64,000 nt of DNA. Origin: Isoperla grammatica. Lineage: Eukaryota > Arthropoda > Insecta > Plecoptera > Perlodidae. Position 1 is the stretch's first letter, and every line of letters starts with the position of its first letter. Positions 26,831-36,437 of this stretch are shown here, in pieces. The position numbers and the translations under genes are program-made. The DNA is taken from NCBI GenBank assembly GCA_945910005.1, contig OX246743.1, positions 43,930,736-43,994,735 of the forward strand. The letters are read 5' to 3'. The notes below the pieces were generated by a model. The model ran no database searches, had not been told where the DNA came from, and saw only the letters and a program-made list of their open reading frames with translations.

Positions 26831-27326
26831 ACATTTTTCTTATGAGTCTTTCTACCCGTTCGATTCCCGGATAGTTTTTCAACTGATAAAACAAACGACC
26901 ATACGATGCTGTCATACATGTGAACGGTATCTTTGAAGCCGTCAAAGCAACGATAGGGGTAAAATAAATAGCATAATGTCTCCTAAAATCACTTCCTATA
27001 ACTGACCGAGTTTAGCCAATAAATACCCACAAAATGGATTTATTTCGTTAAAAGTAAAGAAGTGTTTGAGCACATTTTAATTGTGTGCGCATGGTAATGC
27101 TCGTCAGCTGTGTGAGGACGTGACATTCATACCCGGTGAAAGTTGGGCCCATCGCATCTCGAGGTGTGGCTACCTCTGTCTATGCACATGTGTCGCGTAC
27201 ACCTTGCTACAAGCCTCGTTCACAGCTATTAGTGAATATATAGTCAACGACATTTCGTGCATCGTGACCGTCTTCTGTGTGGAGTCAATGACGCAATTTG
27301 TGATGTTATTTGTTTCGTTTTTGCAG

Positions 27327-27416
27327 TTCGCTGATTTGAATGAAGAAGAATTGCGGAGGAAATGTGTTTCACAGGACGTCATTTTAGTATTTAGTGTTTT
27401 GCGTCGTCATTTGTGA
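27327..27416 (+). CDS. candidate terminal exon, unknown protein
   Basis: A strong acceptor (pyrimidine-rich TTTGTTTCGTTTTTGCAG) is followed by a frame encoding FADLNEEELRRKCVSQ, then DVILVFSVLRRHL and a TGA stop at 27414-27416. AATAAA lies 25 nt after the stop. Acceptor, stop and poly(A) signal in this order resemble the last coding exon of a plus-strand gene. No upstream exon was identified, and the 29-residue tail fits no family I know. The same frame stays open back to 27081, so an unspliced 111-residue product is the alternative. Confidence 0.3.
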   Translation, partial: FADLNEEELRRKCVSQDVILVFSVLRRHL

Positions 27417-27440
27417 ACATATATAAGTTTCTGATGTACG

Positions 27441-27446
27441 AATAAA
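27441..27446 (+). promoter_or_regulatory. poly(A) signal AATAAA
   Basis: AATAAA on the plus strand 25 nt after the stop of the candidate terminal exon at 27327-27416. The spacing allows only a very short 3' UTR. Confidence 0.3.
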
Positions 27447-29089
27447 AGACCGATGAGTCTAAAAACTATATATATATATATTACAAAATAGCTCTCACCA
27501 AACAGAAAACATAATTATGATGATCATTCGTGTACACCGTACTGCAGGGATTCTTACAAAAAAGAAAACTGGCATAAAGGAAGTACACATACATTGTATT
27601 TGGTGTACAAATACTTAAAAAGAATTATTAATTGTGTGTTGAAGTTTTACAACTTTACTTCACATCTAAATGACACCAATTAAATAGTCGATGCGGTATT
27701 TAATTCAACGTGAGTCGATTACTTCGCGTGTAATTCAATACAATAAAAAGTGTTGATGGAAACTAATTTAACTACTTGATTAAAATATACTCGTGATGCA
27801 GCTGTTATGAAACTGTAAGAGATCAGCCTTCAGATAAACTATTTGCAATTATAGCGTCAATTAAACATGATTGGATTATACCTGCATGGGGCGAGTTATA
27901 AGTAGAGATGTGCGAACAAATAGCATTTCGAGCTTTAACACTTTCGATTTTCTTTTGCAAGGCTATAATTTAGTATTTTGCAGTATTTATTTTCCACCCC
28001 ATTTTCAAGGGGTTTTCTAGGAAAGTGATGCCATGCGGGTTGTCTTTAAATCAATAGAACTGAATTTTTGCCACAAAAGGTAATACAACCATAAGTTTAA
28101 GTATGGTTTTAGTTTAAAAAAATCACGTTTTGTGAAACTATTATTTTTAACGATATGTAATATATCTCTTATTATTAGAATTAGGACATAATCAATAAAT
28201 TAGGAGGAACTTGATGTGTACAAAACTTTCCGTATGTCCACAAAGAATATATATGACGCCACTCTATTGTAGATAAGAAATACACCCTTTATTTATTCTT
28301 CCAACGGAAAAAAGTAAATTATTAATACATATTATTATCGTTACGCCGTAATTTTAATCATAAAATATTGCAATATCTTGTTTGCAACCCTATTGCAAAA
28401 ATGAAGCGAAAGGAATTAAGATTAAACACGAAGATGCATTGTTGGCAATAATCCAAACAAAAAATATATCTAATCGACCTTGATATAATTAAAAACTATT
28501 TCAACTGTATATAATTATACATGATTGTGCTACACATTTCTCGGGCTAGTCTCCACTAGTGTTGACACGCTCCCTTCAGAAGTCCTCAACGGTCACGATA
28601 TCGTGTATAGCTAATTAATTTCATCATCTGATTTAGTTAATTGGCCTACTTTCCTCGGATGACTGCAGAGTGCAGTGCATGCAGCCGGGCTCGTCCGAAC
28701 ACTGGCGGAGACAACCGAAGCGAGTGGTGCTTTGTATACACAGATTTCCATGTTAGATTGATAGCAAGAGAACGATTGCAATTAATGCTTTATCAGACAT
28801 GATTAGTTGAGTGTTGGCCGCTGCTGTATAGCTAATGTGATCGCTACCAGGATATGTATTGCAGTGAATGTTCATTAGAGATAGTTTAAACGTTTTGAGA
28901 ATGTAACGTTCTTTGTTAGTATCTTAAAAACAACGGGAATACATTTCAAGACGTTATAAAAAAAATACTTCGTGAATTGCGAATTTGGATGAAACAGTAA
29001 CTTCAGTTTTATCCCGAAGAACATGCCTTTACTATAGGAATCGAATGCATTGCAAAAATAGTCATATTATATAAAGACAAATGATTCAC
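27447..29089. other. AT-rich non-coding stretch
   Basis: Anonymous AT-rich DNA with a short TA repeat near 27467-27480. No frame, splice context or repeat family that I can support. Confidence 0.5.
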
Positions 29090-29093
29090 TTAA

Positions 29094-29810
29094 GGAGGGA
29101 CAACACTGAAATTCCTAACTTCTAAAGTTTCCATCAGAATTAGATGTGTTTTAGTGTGTGCATTAATCAATGGCTGAGATATTAATAGCAACAAAAAAAT
29201 TTAAAAAAAATTAGAAATGGCATTGTTATTAATTTCGTATTGTTGATTCAACAATGAATTAGCTGGGACATTTTCACATGAGCACCAAACACCATAATTG
29301 ATATATATATTTTTTTTCTGAAGCTTAATAACCATTTGAGGTACACACTGATGGATTATTTTTTCAGATGTAAAACACAGGAACAAATTATTTTTTACTT
29401 ATAACAATTATTTAGATTCTTCGATTTCCATTGCACATTAAAGTTTAGGATTTTTTTATTTTTATTCTACCAAAGGTAATAATTATTCCATCCGTTGGGA
29501 CCTTCCTTTATTATTAAAGAATATATACAGAAAGTTTCACTTTGATTGCTCAAATATTGTAGACACTAAAATGTCCCACCTTCTGAAAAATGTAAAAAAA
29601 AAGTTATCCCAGAAATGACTGTCAAAGCTAGTAAGTTGTGGAATGATCATAGTAATCGAGTTCAAACAAACTTCAAAAACAGATATCAATAATGAAATGT
29701 AAGTATTGTGTGTTAAATCTTAAGTTTAGAATAGAACACAACATAATATTTGATTAAAAAAAAAAATGCAAAAAACGAGATTTTATTCAGAATTTCAGTG
29801 TTGTCCCTCC
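29094..29810. mobile_element. TTAA-flanked nonautonomous DNA transposon (piggyBac-type)
   Basis: Perfect 21-bp terminal inverted repeats: the left end begins GGAGGGACAACACTGAAATT at 29094, and its exact inverse ends at 29810. Both sides are bounded by TTAA (29090-29093 and 29811-29814), the target-site duplication typical of the piggyBac superfamily. The 717-bp body is very AT-rich, with A and T homopolymers and no transposase frame, so it would need enzyme from elsewhere. Identical termini suggest fairly recent insertion. Confidence 0.75.
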
Positions 29811-29814
29811 TTAA

Positions 29815-31410
29815 TACATTAACACTTTATTTGTTCCCTCAAATTAAAAGTGGGGTGAAAAAAAAGAGCGTATATACGGTACAAGAAGCGCAAACAAGCG
29901 ATCTACCTTCCAGTCGTATACGCTGAAATATTACTCCTACTTTACAACTTGTCAATAAAATGTATCAAGAAGTTTTTACACAACTTGTGCATTACATTCC
30001 TCCGTGGAGCAATGTGTGATTAGCTAACTGGCTGATCGTTAAAGAAAGACAAAGCAAATGGTTTGTCATATTAATCAAATTATATGTTTTATAAAGAAGT
30101 CAGTCAGGGTCATATTTGATTACACCATACGTAGAATCTTCTCTACAACATAATGATAATGTTATACCTATAACGTAACACAGGATTATGTTAGCCGCAA
30201 CATCAGGATTAAAAAATGTTAGGAAATGGATCTATAAATAGGTGGCTATTAATAAAATAGAATTGATAATGTGAGTGACGAAACTGCTATTAATGATTAT
30301 TTATGTATTTTTCCTCAAACATTAAATACCAGTATTAAAACCAAGAATATGCTCAAGGAAACAAAACAAAAATGTTGAAAGAAACGGAATATGCAAGAAA
30401 ATAACTAGACAAATTAATATGATAGCAATTTTTAAACAGCCTAAAAATATAAGGCATTGAAATTTTTTTTTACGAATTGACACTTTTTTTTAGAAACAAG
30501 TATATCTATTTATTTTAAGCGTTACGCGTTACGCGGAAATGGGGATGTAATTATAAAGATCTGTGCGCAATAGCCAATACAGGCTTGATTGTCGAAACGT
30601 GTACAATAACAAATGAATAAGACGGGAGTGGGTTCACCGCAAAAGCTTATGATTGTATCCGCCTACATTACAACCACAGAAACCTACATCACGTATTTTT
30701 GGTATATAATTTCTGGTTTCTATTACGTTTACGTGATGGGTTTATAGAACCTATATTATATCAATATTTGTTCACGTACCACGTATAGGAAAAACGCGCA
30801 TAAAACGTATTTGTTTATTGTGTGAAGAAATATTACAAACCCCACAAGAAAACCTTCAACAAGTTGTGCCAAATAAACAAACGAAAAAAAAACAAAAAAC
30901 AGTGAAAGTGCATTTCATTACGTACAATGCGTGCGTCCGTTGACTTTGAACTTAGTCCATCATCAAAAACACACCAGCAGTTAATTATTGTGGTCACTGC
31001 TAAGATCACGGGTCACAGAGCTATAGCATTAACATTGAGTGGTGCAACCGCGCATTTCAATGCAGTAACAGTAACCAACACGATGCAACTATACTGGCCA
31101 CGCCGTAAGAAGCAAGGTGTCCCCTAAAATTCTGAGAAGAGACGGTCGCTCCACACAGTCTATTTCAACCGTATTCACCTCGAGATTTCCCGATACCTGC
31201 ATTGTTATTGTCCACCGCATTTACTGCACCGGCCGTGAATGGAATGCGACCCCACCACGTCTGACAACAGGCGAGCGATATTATCACTACAATACCTAAG
31301 GCAAGAGAACGGGATGCAACTAGATTTGAGTTGGTAGTTGTCACACGCGTCACTACCCTATTATATAATCCGTGACGACAACACCTTGCAAGTTACGTTG
31401 ACGAGACTAT
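29815..31410. other. AT-rich non-coding stretch
   Basis: No gene supported. A frame at 30927-31127 (plus) in a slightly GC-richer part has no recognisable domain or splice context. Confidence 0.45.
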
Positions 31411-31557
31411 GGTTGGAATTCATAGTCGGCCCCTACACCTAGGGGCACCCATTGTTGCTATGGATTTGTTTTGTTTATGGGAAATAACATGCAAACAATT
31501 GTTACCTTGGTAACAATGGGCGCCCCTAGGTGTAGGGGCCGACTATGAATTCCAACT
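31411..31557. mobile_element. foldback (long inverted-repeat) element
   Basis: The left arm (about 31412-31457: GTTGGAATTCATAGTCGGCC, then CCTACACCTAGGGG) is repeated in inverted orientation at about 31511-31556 with roughly one mismatch over 43 bases. A spacer of about 50 bp separates them. Each arm contains the palindrome CCCCTACACCTAGGGG-like core. There is no coding capacity. It fits a small nonautonomous foldback or MITE-type element; no clear target duplication is seen beyond AT/TA bases. Confidence 0.6.
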
Positions 31558-32269
31558 ATCTGTGCAGTGTTGCCATGTTACTTATCGGCTCCGTGGTACG
31601 TTGCCAGTGGAATGTGATGTATGCCTAATAGTAATAGATGCACCAAGCGCACTAGGCTAGGAATATTCAGAGACTGAGGTGTCGTGTGTGCGATGTTTTA
31701 TTCATTGAGTTGGCACCCGTGAGTTATAGAGCATATGATGCACATTGGGAGTACTCACGTGACGTCACAGCGGACATAATGGGTGTTCACATTCGAGCTA
31801 TCAATAAGACATGTATATATGCTTATAAGTCGTCGTACAACATCTTCGGTAATGCTTCCGTCACGGGTGGGTTAGCGGCAGCCAACCAGCGGCCGTGGCT
31901 AATTCGAATACCTGATCGGGTTGGCCGACACGTCATTGATTGATGACGAAAGCGTTCCCGTAGTTGCTGTACGACTACTTTAATACGAAATATGAGGGGT
32001 TTAACACTTATCACCGGAAAAATTGATAAGAATGATTATTTGTGGCATAGAGTACTTTTCATCAGTAGTAAGAGTAAACCAGTGTTGGAGAATATAGTAG
32101 AAATTACCAAACGCCTTCTGAAACACGTGCCCATTGGACCTTATCGTGGTGGGCAGATTTGTACGCTTTGGTGATCCCGATAAGCGGAAGCGTATGCTTC
32201 TGGCACAGACAATTATTTATCTGTGCTTCTGGTAGGGAAAGAAGCAAGTCGAAAGGCAATACGTCATTC
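31558..32269. other. non-coding stretch, frames unassigned
   Basis: A plus-strand frame at 31686-31943 and overlapping frames near 31823-32174 have no recognisable domain. The GC-richer patch at 31860-31940 has no splice support. Confidence 0.4.
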
Positions 32270-32400
32270 CCTTTCCCTTTTCCTCCCCTTTACGCCGTCT
32301 TATCCCTTTCCTCCAAACACCCCCGACGTCATATGATCTTAGTTGTCGAATACGTCGCTAAACAACAAATAATTGAAACTAAACAAAGATGGCGTTTAGA
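32270..32400 (+). mobile_element. SINE-like CT-rich module and tail
   Basis: The CT-rich block ending CCCTTTCCTCCAAACACCCC, followed by a GTCGAATACGTCGCTAAACA-type end, parallels the block at 48120-48200 (CCCTTTCCTCCAAACAGCCC). This indicates a shared dispersed repeat. No tRNA head is visible here. Confidence 0.4.
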
Positions 32401-32737
32401 CAACCAGTATGGCCAACATGCACATTATTCAAATACTCTCTATTCTTCTCCTCTTCTTCATTCATTACTATTCCTCGCGAAGATATTAAGATGAGACGCA
32501 CGATCCTATAGTATAATAGTTTATTGTTCTCTGCATTCGATCGCAATCAGGGCTCACGAACGAGTATGAATTAATGATGGGCAGAGGAATAAGTATTCAA
32601 TTAATCAATATTATTTGTTAACTACACAACATGGCGTCTGTTGCAGCCGACAGACAAAATCGGTCATGTAATTTAACACAGGAGAATCTTAAAAATCAAT
32701 AATTAAAACGGAAACATAGTAGAACAGGTAGAACGTT

Positions 32738-32938
32738 ATAAGAATCTAGTAATTGGACTGTACACTGTTCCTTGTCACATTAAAAACAAATTTAAAACGC
32801 AATATTTCGAACCCTGATTTCGAGCCCTAATCAGAGCTCTTCTGTTGAAGAACTCTGATCAGGGTTCGAAATATTGCGTTTTAAATTTGTTTTTAATGTG
32901 ACAAGGAACAGTGTACAGTCCAATTACTAGATTCTTAT
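32738..32938. mobile_element. near-perfect 201-bp foldback element
   Basis: The arm from 32738 (ATAAGAATCTAGTAATTGGA) runs about 80 bases to about 32818. It reappears inverted at about 32858-32938 with essentially no mismatches. The central 40 bases contain a second nested inverted repeat (CTAATCAGAGCTCTTC against GAAGAACTCTGATCAG). The transcript would form one long hairpin. There is no open frame. It is most likely a foldback or MITE-type insertion; very low arm divergence suggests youth or arm homogenisation. Confidence 0.65.
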
Positions 32939-33577
32939 TAAATATCAATGTTCCTAACCCATCCACGCAAACACATCACACATTGTCTGTTACACAATAG
33001 TGTTGCATGATCTATATACCGGGATGTTATATATTTCTGTAAATACAATCATTTAGAATCTTTGTACAACAACGTTTATCGTTAATTTGTTGCAATGAGG
33101 GCGAATGTGATGTAGATACAAGCGAGCTGACCGAGTTTCTAAAACATTACATGCGTAGTGAGTGAATGGCCATTACGTACTTCGTACACATAACGTAACA
33201 ATACAAGATGCGTATCATGAACATGATCGCATATTAATACAGCGGGAAACTGTTCGTCCGAATTGTTTCCTTTAGGAACTGTTGAAATGAGAATAAATAT
33301 GTTGCCTATCTAGGATTATTTTGGTTGTGATTCTGTTGGTATAAATTAATTGTTTCATAATGTTGAGATACAAGCTTTGTTTGTTTGTCCACGTTATAGT
33401 ACTCCAGGAGTACAGTATTGAGAAAAACCCGTTTTTTTGTCCGAGGGTACTTGACGTTGTTTCACCTCGGAACGTTTTTCTGTCCGGTGGTAACTTACCA
33501 CTGGTACAACTGGAGTACTTATTTTTACTACTGCTCCTGGCGAAGGAGTGAGGGTAGAAGGCGCTAAATCTTTTGAA

Positions 33578-33698
33578 ATGGAAGACACCGCAATGGATAC
33601 ATTCCCCGAATATTACGAATTTACGGCTATCTTAACAAGAGATGGTGAAAATAATCCCGTGATAATTGAAGATGCGTACGTATTTTGTGTGCTAGAAG
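33578..33698 (+). CDS. candidate first exon 1a, tandem duplicate
   Basis: An ATG with good context (GAAATGG) opens a frame starting MEDTAMDTFPEYYE, then FTAILTRDGENNPVIIEDAY, then VFCVLE. It ends in phase 1 at a consensus-like donor (GAAG, then GTGAGT at 33699). Its last 25 codons match the segment at 33786-33862. Seven of the differing codons are synonymous and the changed residues are mostly mild, which points to protein-level constraint. The pattern F...RDG..PVII.D.Y.F faintly resembles the start of a FLYWCH zinc-finger domain; that is inference only. The next exon was not found. Exon type (first or internal) is not certain. Confidence 0.55.
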
Positions 33699-33753
33699 GT
33701 GAGTGGGTGCTGAATAACAAGAATCGCGCCCAAAACGTGATATACAAACCATC

Positions 33754-33862
33754 ATGGAAGGTATCGCTAGCACTAGTGCTTTACCAACGGCGATATTAAC
33801 AAGAGATGAATCAAACAACCCTGTGTTTATTGGTGATTGTTATATTTTCTGTGTGGTAGAAG
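33754..33862 (+). CDS. candidate first exon 1b, tandem duplicate
   Basis: A second ATG with strong context (ATCATGG) begins MEGIASTSALP, continues TAILTRDESNNPVFIGDCYI and ends FCVVE in phase 1 at a donor (GAAG, then GTAACT at 33863). It lies only 55 bp after the donor of exon 1a. That is too close for a normal intron between them, so mutually exclusive use as alternative first exons is the simplest reading. The unique N-termini (MEDTAMDTFPEYYEF versus MEGIASTSALP) would give isoforms differing at the start but sharing the downstream protein. Confidence 0.55.
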
Positions 33863-33894
33863 GTAACTTTATTATGTATGACAACCTAAAACTC

Positions 33895-34560
33895 CGGCAG
33901 GCCTGCCCCCTAACCTAAAAAAACTCATCAATTAGGCCTAGGCCCCACGTTCAAATAATAATGCCAACAAAATATATTGACCACCGTGGTTTCGTACAAA
34001 AATACCCTTAGTAGGCCTAGAACATAAGCCTAGGCCTAGACTAATGATAGTCCCTGTTTTATTTCTCTATGGATAGGCCTTCATTTCATTTCATTCCCTA
34101 GGCCTAGCCTAGACAAATATGGGACCAGGGTGTAGGTCTAGGCTTAGGCCTAGTCTTACAAATACTCGTGAAGCCCGCTTTCAGAACGATTACTAAAAGA
34201 CCCTTAGTAGGCCTAGAACAAAGGCCTAGTTATTACCAGCCTGGGCCTATAGCTAGGCCCTACTAAAGCTAGGCCTACCTTATGAATAAATATGGAACCA
34301 GGGTGTAGGCCTAGACATTGTCTTACAAATACTCTTGAAGCCCGCTTTCAGAACGATTACTAAAGACCCTTAGTAGGCCTAGAACATAGGCCTAGGTATT
34401 ACCAGCCTAGGCCTACCTAATGAATAAATATGGGACCGCCCTGGGCCTAGGCAAAGTCTTACAATTAATACTCGTTAAGCCCTAGAGACTTAAGCCGCGT
34501 CCAGAACGATTAATAAGACCATATTTAAGACTAACGAATTACCCGACACCACAATTATTG
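33895..34560. repeat. degenerate tandem block rich in TAGGCCT
   Basis: TAGGCCTAG-type words recur more than twenty times. A larger block (AAATATGGGACCAGGG, then GTCTTACAAATACTCGTGAA, GCCCGCTTTCAGAACGATTA, CCCTTAGTAGGCCTAGAAC) repeats imperfectly from about 34115, 34288 and 34426. It sits directly downstream of the paired exons and would be intronic to them. No coding. Confidence 0.65.
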
Positions 34561-35204
34561 TAAGTAGGCCTTCAGCCTAGATGTAGAATGAATGAACGAA
34601 TGAAATGAATGAAGAAATGGAACGAGCATTGGGATTAAATTCGCCATTTTCGAATTCGCCTCGCAAATGTGTAAAAACAAGGCACAGCGTGTTTGTTTGT
34701 CCATGCGGACGGTAGGTGAACTTTGTGCCCCCATATCCGTTTTCATTAAGTACATCCGGCTGGTTCCAGGAGTACATGTCTGTACTTGGAACTGGACAAA
34801 CGAACGAAGCTATTGTAGTAACATGTGACGCAATACGTTACATATTGTTGTATCAGATACAATATTTCAGAGCTAAGTTCTCTACTTCTTTATAAGATTC
34901 ACCACTTGATTGAGTTGATGTGTTTTTATATATGTAACAAGATCAGTACAGCTGAATTCTGTGCTTTTCACTATCCAGATATTATATTGTTCGATGATAA
35001 AATATTGAATGCAAAGCCAAGACGGTTGAACCAGGGACGTTTGTATTGAAACACAACGTCTAAACAATATAGACGTGAATAAAGATATTTCTGAATCACG
35101 TGATCACCCAAAACGTCTAAACATTTCAACGTTTAGTTCAAGACTTGGGCCCAAGATGATAAAATGATAGAAACAAGTCACTGAATGGTCACATCTCTTA
35201 GAGA
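34561..35204. other. non-coding stretch
   Basis: No supported gene. Short frames on both strands near 34555-34777 and 34825-35067 show no domain or splice pattern. Confidence 0.45.
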
Positions 35205-35440
35205 GCTTTAGTCTATGTCACTGCGTAGTGGCCGTGGTCAGCGATACGTCATCATCGTTCAGGTTCGAACCCTGGTGCGAGCTAAACCGACACCCACAGA
35301 TCTTCGCGATTAGCATCGTTGCCAAATACGAGAAACTACGTCAAACTAGGTGTGAATCAAAGTCGCGACCTCCTGGTTTGAAATCGCAGCCTCACATCAG
35401 CATCTTCTTCCGTTTGTCAGCGAGACAAGAAGGATTAAAC
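35205..35440 (+). mobile_element. tRNA-derived SINE (family 2), head and tail
   Basis: The plus strand shows an A-box-like GTGGCCGTGGTCAGCGATAC and a B-box CAGGTTCGAACCCTGG. The family-2 tail follows (CACCCACAGATCTTCGCGAT, then TAGCATCGTTGCCAAATACG). This copy links the tRNA-like head to the tails seen alone at 21.3, 22.4 and 48.2 kb. Confidence 0.65.
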
Positions 35441-35489
35441 TTAAGTGCGGAGGCTATAAAATGCAGGTTATGTAGTAGAAAGTGGCTTT

Positions 35490-35504
35490 GAGAGAGAGAG
35501 AGAG

Positions 35505-35577
<73 letters not shown>
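35490..35577. repeat. (GA)n microsatellite
   Basis: About 88 bp of GA repeats with two AAAG interruptions near its left end. Minus-strand frames across it read as Ser-Leu runs and are artefacts. Confidence 0.95.
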
Positions 35578-35580
<3 letters not shown>

Positions 35581-36079
35581 CAAATGGCTCAGCCATCTCA
35601 AGAAACAAGAATCCAGTTTGTATCTTAGAGGTTTGTATTCGTAAACTTGACAACAGAGGTCACATAATGACCTTTGCCTGGGCGGCATTCTTCTTCTTCT
35701 TCTCAGTAAATACTTTACTGACTTTAATTATAGTCTGTGTGTGTGATTATAACATATATAATATTCATTTCACATTAAATTTACTTCAAAATGATATGTT
35801 TCGTGTGAGATTGCTGTGTTATTTAATACAATTATGAATACCAATAGTTCAGCGGGTCAATGCTTGACGGAAGTTGCAAATTTAATAAAACAGATTGCAA
35901 AACTTTTAAACGATGATTGACGACTGTTGACGACCAAGGTGAGATTCTATTGGTGGGCGTAGAGGTCGCGTCACTTCGTAATATAGTATTGTTGTAGTTG
36001 TTGTAGATCAAAGTCTTTATTAGTGCAGAGATGTACAGGTACTCGATAAAGGTGAGGATGAAGAAAAATTACAAAAATC

Positions 36080-36145
36080 TATGTGGGATTCGAACCCACG
36101 TACATTGACTCATCACAACTCCAAACTTAAGAACCATCGTAGGCA
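36080..36145 (-). mobile_element. tRNA-like SINE head
   Basis: On the minus strand a B-box (GTGGGTTCGAATCCCACA) forms a complete T-arm-like hairpin, preceded by ATGGTTCTTAAGTTTGGAGT. The A-box is weak, and a cloverleaf does not close, so a SINE head or tRNA remnant is more likely than a working tRNA gene. Confidence 0.4.
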
Positions 36146-36285
36146 GATTTCTCTCTAAGAATTGTGCAATGAAAATTGTAATGTTTATACAAAAAATGAT
36201 TCGTTAAATATTTGGGAAATTCCAAACTTTATACAACAAAATCATTAGGCCATTATCAGTAGATGATCAAACTTCAAGCTATGTG

Positions 36286-36293
36286 TATAAATA
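36286..36293 (+). promoter_or_regulatory. TATA box of candidate mini first exon
   Basis: TATAAATA, 51 nt upstream of the ATG at 36337. The spacing matches the TATA-to-ATG arrangement of the PSMB2-like gene in this window and would give a short 5' UTR. Confidence 0.35.
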
Positions 36294-36336
36294 AACGTTT
36301 GTAAAGTTGACACCTATATCTGTTAGCATTGCAGTC

Positions 36337-36437
36337 ATGATACACGTAGACTCTCAAGCAGCCTACCCGTCGATGAAATGGGACAAAGTAGATTCATTCA
36401 GTGATTTGAATGCACGATTTGAGACAAACCCGTTACG
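36337..36437 (+). CDS. candidate mini first exon, unknown protein
   Basis: The ATG opens a frame reading MIHVDSQAAYPSMKWDKVDS, then FSDLNARFETNPL. It ends in phase 2 at a possible donor (TTACG, then GTAACC at 36438); if unspliced it stops at once (R, TAA), giving 34 residues. A TATA box sits 51 nt upstream. Composition is protein-like and there is no signal peptide. I do not recognise it. It could be the first exon of a plus-strand gene, a small open reading frame, or chance. Confidence 0.3.

Noticed and set aside
26466..26945. 159-residue charged Arg/Glu-rich minus-strand frame
   Set aside because: It lies on the purine strand of a CT-rich imperfect repeat; composition explains the open frame and the charge.
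35392..35688. Ser-Leu-rich frames on the minus strand
   Set aside because: Translation of the (GA)n microsatellite.
36080..36145. A functional tRNA gene
   Set aside because: The T-arm is good, but the A-box region and acceptor stem do not pair; the same is true of the heads at 5.3, 47.5 and 50.3 kb, which continue into SINE tails.
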